DNA of 8,316 bases from an uncultured Bryobacterales bacterium (GCA_937859895.1 CALMAV010000458.1:1-8316); one strand, 5' to 3'; positions 1 through 7,468 are shown, numbered from the stretch's first letter. Numbers and translations are program-made. The notes: generated by a model from the sequence alone, not told the origin.

Positions 1-569
1 CGATCATACTCTCCCTCTTCTTCGCTGTGTTTCTCGTCATTCTCACAGCGTGGCCATGGTTGCGCCGCGATGCGCGCGCTCCTAAATACGTAGCAGTAAC
101 GGTACGCGATCAATCGGTGCCGGTTTTCCCTTCCCGAACTTATACCAGCATTCTGGTTCCCCTCGACCACAGTGAGGCCGACCAGGAGGCACTAGGAAAC
201 GCACTGGCCCTTGCGAAAATGCATGGTGCAAAAATCATCCTTTTGCACGTCGAAGAAGGTGTGACCAGCCAACTGTTCGGAGCGCTTTCTTCGACGGCTG
301 AGGTAGCAGAAGGGCAGGACTATCTGGCGAATCTAATGAACTCTCTGCGCGAACAGCAGGTGAGGGTGGAGGCGGTTGTCCGCCACGGGCATCGTCCGGC
401 AGACGAGATTGCAGGCGCTGTAAGTGACCTTCATCCCGATCTGGTGGTAATGGCTTCGCATGGTCATCGGGGCCTCAAAGATTTGATCTTAGGCACTACG
501 ATCAACACTCTTCGTCACCGCATTAAGGTGCCGCTGCTGATTGTGGATGGGTCCGAACGCCATGGCTGA
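1..569 (+). CDS. C-terminal part of a membrane protein (probable transporter) with a universal stress protein domain; 5' end outside window
   Basis: The reading frame is open from base 3 with no stop, so the gene begins upstream and is partial. The first codons encode a strongly hydrophobic stretch (IILSLFFAVFLVILTAWPW) followed by basic residues (LRRDAR), which reads as a last transmembrane helix ending in the cytoplasm. A linker of about 25 residues follows, then a complete Usp domain at roughly bases 141-545. The domain has the opening strand SILVPLDHS with the nucleotide-contacting Asp, and near its end the ATP-binding pattern MASHG-x9-GT, where Ala replaces the first Gly of the usual G-2x-G-9x-G-(S/T). 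This is a common variant. Usp domains fused behind APC-type or Nramp-type transporters are known, where they probably sense ATP or regulate transport. The transporter class cannot be told from one helix. A GTG at base 27 could start a shorter protein, but it would begin inside the helix, so I reject it. The end overlaps hldD by 8 bases. Confidence 0.8.
   Translation, partial: IILSLFFAVFLVILTAWPWLRRDARAPKYVAVTVRDQSVPVFPSRTYTSILVPLDHSEADQEALGNALALAKMHGAKIILLHVEEGVTSQLFGALSSTAEVAEGQDYLANLMNSLREQQVRVEAVVRHGHRPADEIAGAVSDLHPDLVVMASHGHRGLKDLILGTTINTLRHRIKVPLLIVDGSERHG
545..551 (+). promoter_or_regulatory. Weak ribosome binding site for hldD
   Basis: GGATGGG lies 10 bases before ATG 562 and inside the end of the upstream coding region. 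It supports 562 over the in-frame ATG at 547, which has no purine-rich stretch in front. The match to Shine-Dalgarno is partial, so coupling to the upstream gene may matter more. Confidence 0.35.
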
Positions 570-1626
570 TCTCTCTCAAGGCAGAATCCTGGTGACCGGA
601 GGTGCCGGCTTCATCGGAAGCGCGCTGATCTGGGAACTGAATCGGCGTGGCCTCACTAATATCCTGGTAGCAGATCTGCTGGGCGAAGACTCTAAATGGA
701 AGAATCTGGTTCCGCTAAAGTTTGCCGACTACATTGAGGGTGACGATCTGCTCTTGCAGTTGGGCGTATCACCCCATCTGTTCGACGACATCAAAGTTAT
801 CTTTCACCTAGGCGCCTGTTCTTCAACTACCGAAATTGATGCTGCTTATCTGATTCGGAACAACTTTGAGTTCACCAAAGCACTGGCAACCTTTGCTTTG
901 GGCGGAGATCGGCGCTTTGTGTACGCATCTTCTGCCGCAACCTACGGCTGCCTGGAAGAGGCAGTTACCGAAGAAAGCCCGCTTGAATCTCTTCGACCCC
1001 TGAACATGTACGGCTACTCCAAACACCTGTTCGATTGCTGGGCCGAAAGATCTGATGCTCTTCCGCTTATTACAGGCTTGAAGTACTTCAACATCTACGG
1101 GCCGAACGAAGACCATAAAGGCGATATGCGCAGTGTGGTGCATAAGGCGTACTATCAGATTTTAGAAAAAGGCCGCGTATCTCTGTTTAAGAGCTATCGG
1201 CCGGAGTTCCGCGATGGAGAGCAGCGCCGGGATTTTCTTTATGTGAAGGACGCAATTGACGCGACGCTATACCTGGCCGAGCACGCCGAGGGCGGTGGCT
1301 TGTTCAACGTAGGGTCCGGACACGCCAGCACTTGGCTAGCACTGGTCAGCGCTATCTTCGGTTCACTTGGGCAAGGCCCCACAATCGACTTTATTGACAT
1401 GCCGGAAATGCTGCAGGACAAGTATCAATACTTTACCTGCGCCGACATTCGCAAGTTGCGCCGCTTTGGCTATACCCGACCCATGACGCCCTTAGCCGAT
1501 GGAGTACGTGATTATGTGGTGAACTACTTGATCCCAGGCCGACACTTGGGCGATGAACCCAAGGGCTCAACCGTTCCAAAGCCGCAACTCCTGCTCGAAG
1601 GGCAAACAGAGCGTAGAGAGACCTAA
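562..1626 (+). CDS. hldD: ADP-L-glycero-D-manno-heptose 6-epimerase (HldD/RfaD)
   Basis: Converts ADP-D-glycero-beta-D-manno-heptose to ADP-L-glycero-beta-D-manno-heptose in the cytoplasm, the last step in making the heptose donor for the LPS inner core. The 354-residue protein is an extended short-chain dehydrogenase. The Rossmann motif TGGAGFIG lies at residues 12-19 and ACSSTTE at 85-91. The Ser region YASSAATYG is at 121-129. Tyr150 and Lys154 form YxxxK in LNMYGYSKHLFD, and HKG with Lys186 corresponds to E. coli Lys178, the proposed second acid/base. RRDFLYVKD at 222-230 is also typical. The match to E. coli HldD runs over nearly the whole length, but E. coli stops at 310 residues while this protein has about 31 extra hydrophilic residues after DYVVNYL. 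ATG 562 is chosen because the protein then begins just before the first beta strand, with a weak GGATGGG about 10 bases upstream. In-frame TTG 541 and ATG 547 are less likely. It overlaps the upstream gene by 8 bases, suggesting coupling. Confidence 0.95.
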   Translation: MADLSQGRILVTGGAGFIGSALIWELNRRGLTNILVADLLGEDSKWKNLVPLKFADYIEGDDLLLQLGVSPHLFDDIKVIFHLGACSSTTEIDAAYLIRNNFEFTKALATFALGGDRRFVYASSAATYGCLEEAVTEESPLESLRPLNMYGYSKHLFDCWAERSDALPLITGLKYFNIYGPNEDHKGDMRSVVHKAYYQILEKGRVSLFKSYRPEFRDGEQRRDFLYVKDAIDATLYLAEHAEGGGLFNVGSGHASTWLALVSAIFGSLGQGPTIDFIDMPEMLQDKYQYFTCADIRKLRRFGYTRPMTPLADGVRDYVVNYLIPGRHLGDEPKGSTVPKPQLLLEGQTERRET

Positions 1627-3122
1627 GCGCTGCCGGCAAGATAGTTGCGCATTGTTCCCGCTACGCCGGATTCCGCCAGCATCTTCAACCCATTCTCTAC
1701 CGACTGCACAAAGTGTGGGTTTGCCGGCAGCTTCTCACCGAAGACCGACTTGACGGCGAGCATCGGGCATGGATCAATAAGGGCTTTCCTGGCAACTACA
1801 GTGAGCTCCGCCCTACGCGCGTCGATGATGTCCAAAGGTTGGTCGCGCTCGTTCACGCCTCGGCCCAGGTAAAAGATCCAGCTTGCAACCACCAGGCTCA
1901 GCAGATTAGTCGAGCCTCCCTGGTCCAGCAACTCGACAATGGAAGGCAGAAGCCACTTTGGAATTTTCGCCGAGCCTTCCGAGGCAATCCGAGTTACCTG
2001 ATCGTTAATTGTCGGGTTTGCAAAGCGCTCGATCAATGACTGTTTGTACTCGGCTACAGAGACCCCGTTGATCTTTGGAACCACCGGCGTGACCTCCTCC
2101 ATGAACTTCAAGATAAACAGCGAGAAGAGCGAATCGGCCATAATCTCGTGTACGTAAGTGAAGGGGAATAGTGCTCCGAGGTAAGCCATTGCGAGATGGC
2201 TTCCGTTCAGAAGACGCATCTTCATGATCTCGTAGGGAGCAACGTCGGAGATCATCTCTGCGCCAACCCTCTCCCACTGCGGCCTGCCGTTGCAGAACGT
2301 ATCCTCAATCACCCACTGACGGAATGGCTCAGTCACTACGGGCCAGGCGTCTTCCAGACCAAAGCGTTCGGACACAGATGCGATATCAGCCGCAGTGGTG
2401 GCCGGGGTGATGCGATCTACCATGCTGTTTGGAAATGCTACGTTGTCAGAGATCCATCGCTCCAGAGCAGGGTTTTCAAGACTGCTAAAGGCAAGCAGAA
2501 CCTTCTTAATTACATGCCCGTTGCCCTGAAGATTGTCGCAGGACATTACCGTAAAAGGCGCCAGACCGCGCTGGCTACGCCGGTTTAAGGCTTCAGCGAT
2601 AAGACCCATAGAAGTAACGGGCGCTGCGGGGTTACGCACATCATGCTGAATGTCAGGGTGGTCAACCAGGAAATCGCCACTGCCCTCATCGATGAAGTAG
2701 CCGCCCTCGGTGATGGTCAAGGAGACAATACGAGTTTCAGGCGACGCCATTTTCTCGATCGCTGCATCGCGGTTTTCGGGAGCCAGGACGTAGTCCACCA
2801 AAGAGCCAATCACGCGCGCAGTTTGCCCACTGGCACTGCGCTCAACCACGGTATACAGGTAATCTTGCCCTTTGAGTGCGTCTCTCATCTTCCCGTCACT
2901 CTGCAAAACACCAAGGCCGCACTCGCCCCATCGCTCGGTACCCTTCAATGTCAGCAGGTCATCCAGGTACACGGCCTGATGTGCCCGGTGAAACCCGCCG
3001 ACTCCCAGGTGGACTGTATGCTGTTGGAGTTGGCTGCGGTCGTACCTGGGAACCTGGACCTCACTGCTGAGCATGCCGAGGTTAGCATTACTAAGTCGAA
3101 CTTTTGAGCTATTCGTATCCAT
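1623..3122 (-). CDS. mtlK: Mannitol 2-dehydrogenase (long-chain polyol dehydrogenase)
   Basis: Oxidises D-mannitol to D-fructose with NAD+ in the cytoplasm; related members accept arabitol or sorbitol. The 499-residue protein has the family's N-terminal nucleotide-binding domain, with HLGVGGFHRAHQ at residues 38-49, and a C-terminal helical domain. The catalytic signature K-x4-N-x2-H is present as KMRLLNGSH (Lys301, Asn306, His309), matching Lys295/Asn300/His303 of Pseudomonas fluorescens mannitol dehydrogenase (about 493 residues). SCDNLQGNG at 194-202 is also typical. Fructuronate and tagaturonate reductases share the fold, but the length and the polyol transporter upstream favour mannitol. 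ATG 3122 is preferred over the in-frame TTG at 3134, because GAGAT sits a few bases before it and the TTG has no ribosome site. It starts 16 bases after the ATPase stop as last gene of the operon, and its TAG shares bases with the hldD stop on the other strand. Confidence 0.92.
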   Translation of the reverse strand: MDTNSSKVRLSNANLGMLSSEVQVPRYDRSQLQQHTVHLGVGGFHRAHQAVYLDDLLTLKGTERWGECGLGVLQSDGKMRDALKGQDYLYTVVERSASGQTARVIGSLVDYVLAPENRDAAIEKMASPETRIVSLTITEGGYFIDEGSGDFLVDHPDIQHDVRNPAAPVTSMGLIAEALNRRSQRGLAPFTVMSCDNLQGNGHVIKKVLLAFSSLENPALERWISDNVAFPNSMVDRITPATTAADIASVSERFGLEDAWPVVTEPFRQWVIEDTFCNGRPQWERVGAEMISDVAPYEIMKMRLLNGSHLAMAYLGALFPFTYVHEIMADSLFSLFILKFMEEVTPVVPKINGVSVAEYKQSLIERFANPTINDQVTRIASEGSAKIPKWLLPSIVELLDQGGSTNLLSLVVASWIFYLGRGVNERDQPLDIIDARRAELTVVARKALIDPCPMLAVKSVFGEKLPANPHFVQSVENGLKMLAESGVAGTMRNYLAGSA

Positions 3123-3138
3123 TCGTGATCTCAACTGT

Positions 3139-4239
3139 TTAGGCTGTACTTGTAGGCAAAGATCTCATCGTACTGCCCTCTTTATTGAATAGGTGAAGCG
3201 ATCTGGGCTCCATCTTGAGCTGGACCTGCTGGTCGGGAACAACGGTAGTCTCTCCGTTAATCCTGACCGTAAGCAGCTCGCCAGAAGCAATGTTCAGGTG
3301 GAGATAACTCTCACTTCCAAGGTGCTCAACTGTTTGAACCTGCGCAGAAATGCCGTCGCTTGAGGCCAGGCTAATGTGCTCCGGGCGGATGCCGACAGTA
3401 ACTTTATCACCTGCACCAGCCATTCCATCGACAGCGGGTACGGAAAGCGTTGCCCCGTTTGCCAAAGCGACTACTACGGAGCCGCCCTGAAGGACTTGCG
3501 CGATGGATGCTTCCATAAAGTTCATCTTTGGAGAACCGATAAACCCTGCAACGAAGATGTTACGCGGGTATCGATACAGATCCATGGGAGAGCCGACCTG
3601 CTCAATAATGCCGGCTTGCAAGACAACAATGCGATCGGCCATCGTCATGGCTTCCACCTGATCGTGAGTGACATAGATCATGGTGGCGCGGAGTTGGCGG
3701 TGAAGCTTGGTCAACTCCAGGCGCATGCGAACCCGCAATGCAGCGTCAAGGTTTGACAGCGGCTCATCGAAGAGGAAGACCTTCGGATCGCGGACAATGG
3801 CGCGGCCAATGGCAACTCGCTGGCGCTGGCCTCCCGATAGGGCCTTTGGCTTGCGATCGAGGAACGTCTCCAGGTTCAGAATCCGTGCGGCCTCCATCAC
3901 TTTCTTGTCTCGTTCCGGCTTTGGTATGCCGGCCAGCTTCAAGCTGAACGACATGTTATCCGCGACATTCATGTGGGGGTAGAGCGCGTAACTCTGAAAG
4001 ACAATCGCTAACCCGCGTTTTGCCGGCGCCACATCGTTGGCCCGCTGGTGGTCAATCAGCAGATCGCCTGAGGTAATCTCTTCAAGCCCGGCAATGAGGC
4101 GTAGCAGAGTGGATTTGCCGCAGCCGGAGGGCCCGACGAACACTGTGAGCTCCTGATCGCGAATCGTGAGATCGACTCCCTTTATTACCTCAAAGCCGTC
4201 GTAACTCTTGCGTACCTGTTTCAGCTGAACGGTTGCCAT
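3139..4239 (-). CDS. smoK: Polyol ABC transporter ATP-binding protein (SmoK/MtlK/UgpC family)
   Basis: Cytoplasmic ATPase that works as a homodimer and energises import through the two permeases encoded just upstream. The 366 residues hold all motifs in order: Walker A GPSGCGKST at 36-44, Q-loop Gln82 (FQSYALYPH), signature LSGGQRQR at 134-141, Walker B VFLFDE at 154-159, D-loop SNLDA and switch His192 (VTHDQ). From about residue 235 there is a C-terminal TOBE/OB-type domain, including GIRPEHI, as in MalK, UgpC and SmoK; it usually binds regulators or contributes to dimer stability. Length is normal for the family. The start ATG is 11 bases after the smoG-like stop, with no clear Shine-Dalgarno sequence, so translation may depend on coupling. 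Sequence alone cannot separate polyol from other sugar ATPases of this family; the neighbours decide it. Confidence 0.93.
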   Translation of the reverse strand: MATVQLKQVRKSYDGFEVIKGVDLTIRDQELTVFVGPSGCGKSTLLRLIAGLEEITSGDLLIDHQRANDVAPAKRGLAIVFQSYALYPHMNVADNMSFSLKLAGIPKPERDKKVMEAARILNLETFLDRKPKALSGGQRQRVAIGRAIVRDPKVFLFDEPLSNLDAALRVRMRLELTKLHRQLRATMIYVTHDQVEAMTMADRIVVLQAGIIEQVGSPMDLYRYPRNIFVAGFIGSPKMNFMEASIAQVLQGGSVVVALANGATLSVPAVDGMAGAGDKVTVGIRPEHISLASSDGISAQVQTVEHLGSESYLHLNIASGELLTVRINGETTVVPDQQVQLKMEPRSLHLFNKEGSTMRSLPTSTA

Positions 4240-4250
4240 AATCGTGATTT

Positions 4251-5075
4251 TTACTTGACCGCGCCGAATGTAAGGCCACGAACCAACTGCTTCTGGCTGG
4301 CCCAGCCCAGCAGCAGAATGGGTGCGATCGCCATGGTGGAGGCAGCCGAAAGCTTTGCGTAAAAGAGCCCCTCAGGACTGGAGAAGGAGGCGATGAACGC
4401 GGTAAGAGGAGCTGCCTTCGCCGCGGTCAGCGTCAGGCTCCAGAAGGCCTCGTTCCAGGCAAGAATGATAGCGAGCAGGCTGGTGGAGGCAATTCCAGGC
4501 ATCGATAGTGGAAGCAGCAAGTCATACAATTCCCGCAACGGACCAGCTCCGTCCATTCGTGCGGCTTCCAGAACTTCACGCGGAACTTCTTTGAAAAATG
4601 TGTAAAGCATCCAGATGATGATGGGTAGGTTGAGCATCGCGTCAATAGCAAGCAATCCCGTCTTGGTGTCAAGCAGGCCCGTGTCGCGAAAGATGAGATA
4701 GATAGGAACGAGAACGCCGACCGATGGCATCATCTTCGTCGAAAGCATCCAGAGAAGAGTGTCTTTCGTGCGCTTAGTGGGAAAGAAGGCCATTGCATAG
4801 GAGCAAGGTATGGCAAGGAGCAGCGCCAGGAAGGTAGAGCCAAGGGAGACGACGATACTATTCCAGGCAAAGTGAAAGTAATTAGCTCGCTCCCCAACCG
4901 CCTGATAATTTTCGAGAGTCGGGTGGAAGAAGAAGTGGGGTACGCGTGAGATGGCCTCAGTCTCTGTCTTGAAGCCGGTCAGAACAATCCAAAAGACCGG
5001 GAACGCGAGCAGAAGAGCGACAGACCATGCCAGCAGTGTTACCGCCCATTTTTGTCGGAGTTTGCTTGAGATCAC
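4251..5075 (-). CDS. smoG: Polyol ABC transporter permease (SmoG/MtlG type, MalG-like)
   Basis: One of two inner-membrane subunits that form the import channel. The 274-residue protein shows an N-terminal helix at about residues 11-33, periplasmic segment up to about 70, then further hydrophobic segments giving about six helices in all, as in MalG-type permeases. The cytoplasmic EAA loop that docks with the ATPase is at residues 170-194, beginning EAARMDGAGP and ending PLSMPG. The C-terminus is short (GLTFGAVK), and the ending G-x-V-K resembles sugar permeases of this branch. The start is GTG, supported by AAGGAT 8 bases before it, overlapping the stop codon of the upstream permease gene. The gap to that gene is 12 bases. 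It is the partner of the 309-residue permease. Confidence 0.92.
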   Translation of the reverse strand: MISSKLRQKWAVTLLAWSVALLLAFPVFWIVLTGFKTETEAISRVPHFFFHPTLENYQAVGERANYFHFAWNSIVVSLGSTFLALLLAIPCSYAMAFFPTKRTKDTLLWMLSTKMMPSVGVLVPIYLIFRDTGLLDTKTGLLAIDAMLNLPIIIWMLYTFFKEVPREVLEAARMDGAGPLRELYDLLLPLSMPGIASTSLLAIILAWNEAFWSLTLTAAKAAPLTAFIASFSSPEGLFYAKLSAASTMAIAPILLLGWASQKQLVRGLTFGAVK

Positions 5076-5083
5076 TTACCCAA

Positions 5084-5089
5084 ATCCTT
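5084..5089 (-). promoter_or_regulatory. Ribosome binding site of the second permease gene (GTG start)
   Basis: On the minus strand AAGGAT stands 8 bases before the GTG at 5075 and overlaps the TAA of the upstream permease gene. This fixes the unusual GTG start and suggests that translation of the two permeases is linked. It is the clearest Shine-Dalgarno sequence in the operon. Confidence 0.6.
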
Positions 5090-6017
5090 AAGCGTCCAAG
5101 TTGCGGGCGAACGAACGCATGAGAAACAACGCCAAGATATTTGCCAGAACAATAGCAACCAGACCGGCAACCGAAGCACCGCCGACATCGTACTCCATCA
5201 ACGCATAGCGATAGATGAGAAACGAAAGATTGGTGGAGGCAAAGCCCGGACCGCCAGAGGTAGTCACATAAATCTCTGCAAAGATGGCCAGGAAAAAGAT
5301 TGATTCGATCATCGTTGTGGCAGCAATAGCTCGACCCAAGTGGGGCCAGATAATGTAGCGGAACATAGCAATCGGGCCAGCGCCATCCATACGGGCAGCT
5401 TCCTTGCGTTCTCCATCCAGTGATTGCACGGCGGTGAGCAATGTAAGTACCGCAAACGGTAGCCACTGCCACGCCACGATGATGATGACGGCAGTAAGGG
5501 GAGCAACGCCAAACCAATTGATCGGCTTGAGCCCAACTGATCGCATGGTAAACGCCAGAAACCCGTTGTCAGGGTTCATCAACATGTTCTTCCAAACCAG
5601 TGCGCTCACGGTCGGCATGATGAAGAAGGGAGCCAGCACAAGAAGTCTTGCAATGCCCCTACCAAAAAATTCCTGGTCAAACAGAACGGCGAGCAGTGTG
5701 CCCAAGCCGATGGTGATCGCAAGAACAGAGCCTACCAGAAGTACCGTGTTCCAGATTGCCAGAGCAAGGCTGGGGTCTGTTAGCAGATAGCGGTAGTTGC
5801 CGAGCCCATCGAAGCCCGTTCGATCCGGGGCCATTAAGTTGTAGCGCCGGAACGAAAACCAAATTGTCATCAACAGCGGGATGATCGACCAGATAAATAA
5901 GGCAGAAATCGCCGGCGTTTTGAGTGACAGTACCCCGACGCTATCTCGCCAACTCTTCCGTCGAGTTGCAGTAGCAGGTACCACATTCTGACTAAGCTCT
6001 TGGTCTGAAATGATCAT
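5088..6017 (-). CDS. smoF: Polyol ABC transporter permease (SmoF/MtlF type, MalF-like)
   Basis: The first inner-membrane channel subunit of the polyol importer, 309 residues. A hydrophilic, charged N-terminus of about 33 residues precedes the first helix (about 34-55, including FIWSIIPLLMTIWFSF). Further hydrophobic segments lie near 90-112, 122-145, 170-198, 230-250 and 280-302, giving about six helices. The EAA loop is at 206-228, starting EAARMDGAGP and ending WPHLG. FAEIYVTTSGGPG at 246-258 is a typical sugar-permease stretch. It starts with ATG 12 bases after the binding-protein stop; there is no good Shine-Dalgarno sequence. The first ten residues of its EAA loop are identical to those of the partner permease, although the codons differ. 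Confidence 0.92.
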   Translation of the reverse strand: MIISDQELSQNVVPATATRRKSWRDSVGVLSLKTPAISALFIWSIIPLLMTIWFSFRRYNLMAPDRTGFDGLGNYRYLLTDPSLALAIWNTVLLVGSVLAITIGLGTLLAVLFDQEFFGRGIARLLVLAPFFIMPTVSALVWKNMLMNPDNGFLAFTMRSVGLKPINWFGVAPLTAVIIIVAWQWLPFAVLTLLTAVQSLDGERKEAARMDGAGPIAMFRYIIWPHLGRAIAATTMIESIFFLAIFAEIYVTTSGGPGFASTNLSFLIYRYALMEYDVGGASVAGLVAIVLANILALFLMRSFARNLDA

Positions 6018-6029
6018 TCTGGGTTGCCG

Positions 6030-7349
6030 CTACTGGGGTATCCCGGTACGCTCCTCAACTCGCTCAACGGCTGCTTGTGCTTTTCGCAAAGCTTCGTCAA
6101 CCGACATATCACCAACTAGCGCAGCCGCAATTAGCTGTCCCACCTGGTTGCCGATTGTAGGGAATGCTGGGATAACCACAACCTGGATGCCGGTATACGG
6201 TACAGGCTGTTTCGTTGGGTGAAGCGGATCGGCAGCCATAATCGACTTGTAAGTCAATTGGGCGAACGGAGCGGTCGCGACATACTCCGGCTGTCGATAC
6301 GTCGACTGCCGTGTCCCAGGCGGTATTGCAGCCCAGCCACTTGTCTTGGCGACAAGTTGGATGTACTCTTTTGAGGTCGCCCACTCGATGAACTTCAGGG
6401 CGGCCGCCGGATGCTTGGAAGACAAGGGCACAGCAAAGCCCCAGAACCATAGCCACTGCGCACCCCGAGGAGTGATTGCTACCGGTGCAGGAGCGAAGCC
6501 AACGCGGTCTGCAACGGTTGATTGCTTTCCATTGTGCAGTGCCCCGGCAGCCACAGTCGCATCGATCCACATGCCACAACGGCCGTTCTCAAATAACGTG
6601 AGCAGTTCATTGAACCCATTGGAGCTGCTGGCAGGGGGCCCATACTTCTGCAGAAGGTTCACGTAATAACCAATTGCATTGTGCCACTCGGGAGAGTTGA
6701 GCTGCGGCTTCCAGGCCTCATCAAACCAGCGGCCACCAAATGTATTAGCAACGGTAGTGACGTAGGCCATATTCTCGCCCCAGCCTGGTTTACCACGCAG
6801 ACAGACTCCGTACACGTCCTTTGCGGGATCGTTCAATGCTTTCGCAAAACGTTCGATATCCCCGTATGTTGGCTGAGCCGGCATGGTCAGACCTGCTTTG
6901 CGAAAAAGATCTTTGCGGTAGTACGTCAGCGAGCTTTCCCCGTAAAAAGGCAGTGCATACAGCTTTTTGTCGTATGAGGCTCCGTCACGAATTGGCTTTA
7001 ACAAATCACCGAGTTCATAGCTGGATGAGAGCTTATCGCCTAGGGGTAGAAGCCAGCCACGGCGTCCCCAAATCGGGGCCTCTAGTGGACCAATCGTAAC
7101 CACATCGTATTGGCCACCATGTGTTGCTGCGTCTGTGGTCGTCTTTTGACGCAGGATATTCTCTTCCAGAACCACCCAATCCAGGTGAATGTCCGGATGC
7201 TGCTGTCCGAACTGCTTCGAAAGCCTCTGCATCTGGATCATGTCCCCGTTGTTCACGGTCGCAATCGTCAGCGTTATGGGGGGCTGGGGTTCAGCACATA
7301 CCAGGGTAAAGGTGAAAAAGAAAACGCCCCACAGGAGGATCAACCGCAT
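6030..7349 (-). CDS. smoE: Polyol (sorbitol/mannitol) ABC transporter substrate-binding protein
   Basis: Captures the polyol outside the inner membrane and delivers it to the permeases. The 439-residue protein starts with a signal peptide: MRLILLWGVFFFTFTLVCA, with likely cleavage after Ala19. The Cys18 context (TLVC) does not fit a lipobox well, so a soluble periplasmic protein is more likely than a lipoprotein, although this is not certain. The mature part has features I recognise from SmoE/MtlE-type polyol binders: TIATVNNGDMIQMQ at 28-41, GGQYDVVTIG at 78-87, LPFYGESS at 133-140, GWGENM at 189-194, SSSNGFNELL at 241-250 and CGMWIDATVAA at 258-268. The length is close to that of SmoE. ATG 7349 is the only reasonable start because an in-frame TAA lies two codons upstream. 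It is the first gene of the operon, so expression of the rest depends on its promoter. Confidence 0.93.
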   Translation of the reverse strand: MRLILLWGVFFFTFTLVCAEPQPPITLTIATVNNGDMIQMQRLSKQFGQQHPDIHLDWVVLEENILRQKTTTDAATHGGQYDVVTIGPLEAPIWGRRGWLLPLGDKLSSSYELGDLLKPIRDGASYDKKLYALPFYGESSLTYYRKDLFRKAGLTMPAQPTYGDIERFAKALNDPAKDVYGVCLRGKPGWGENMAYVTTVANTFGGRWFDEAWKPQLNSPEWHNAIGYYVNLLQKYGPPASSSNGFNELLTLFENGRCGMWIDATVAAGALHNGKQSTVADRVGFAPAPVAITPRGAQWLWFWGFAVPLSSKHPAAALKFIEWATSKEYIQLVAKTSGWAAIPPGTRQSTYRQPEYVATAPFAQLTYKSIMAADPLHPTKQPVPYTGIQVVVIPAFPTIGNQVGQLIAAALVGDMSVDEALRKAQAAVERVEERTGIPQ

Positions 7350-7389
7350 AACTTAGTCCAAATTACTCCGTTGGGCAGCACAAGAATAA

Positions 7390-7420
7390 TTTATACGATG
7401 CCCAATCACTCTCTTTCCAA
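7390..7420 (-). promoter_or_regulatory. Possible promoter of the polyol operon
   Basis: On the minus strand TTGGAA (7420-7415) is followed after 19 bases by TATAAA (7395-7390), about 40 bases before the start codon of the binding-protein gene. The hexamers resemble a sigma-70 promoter, but the spacing is longer than the usual 17, so this is only a candidate. Some promoter is expected here because the operon's first gene starts at 7349 and the preceding gene on the same strand ends nearly 700 bases away. Confidence 0.3.
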
Positions 7421-7433
7421 TTAGGCGTTTACA
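7420..7433 (-). promoter_or_regulatory. LacI-family operator-like half palindrome upstream of the polyol operon
   Basis: The minus strand reads TGTAAACGCCTAAT. The left half and centre (TGTAAACG) fit operators of LacI-family sugar regulators, while the right half fits poorly. It touches the presumed -35 hexamer, a sensible place for an operator. A single degenerate site is weak evidence. Confidence 0.2.
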
Positions 7434-7441
7434 GGAGATGT

Positions 7442-7468
7442 CACACCCCGGCACGCGGGAGCGGTGTG
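7442..7468. repeat. 27-base imperfect inverted repeat upstream of the polyol operon
   Basis: CACACC at 7442-7447 pairs perfectly with GGTGTG at 7463-7468. Inside, CCG (7448-7450) can pair with CGG (7456-7458) around a 5-base loop, leaving GAGC unpaired on one side. No T-run follows on either strand, so it does not look like an intrinsic terminator. It lies some 20 bases upstream of the candidate -35 element and could be a protein-binding dyad. Confidence 0.4.

Noticed and set aside
2196..3107. Plus-strand open frames of 64-154 codons opposite the mannitol dehydrogenase gene
   Set aside because: They are antisense to a well-supported gene with conserved motifs, and their translations show no domains.
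4957..5536. Minus-strand open frames of 186 and 75 codons overlapping the two permease genes in other frames
   Set aside because: Cys/Arg/His-rich translations are typical of frame-shifted reading of membrane-protein genes; the permease frames are clearly the real ones.
6109..6579. 156-codon minus-strand frame inside the binding-protein gene
   Set aside because: It is an out-of-frame reading of a gene with strong family motifs, with no independent evidence of coding.
7442..7468. Hairpin as an intrinsic terminator
   Set aside because: No run of T follows on either strand, and there is no gene end close by for it to terminate.
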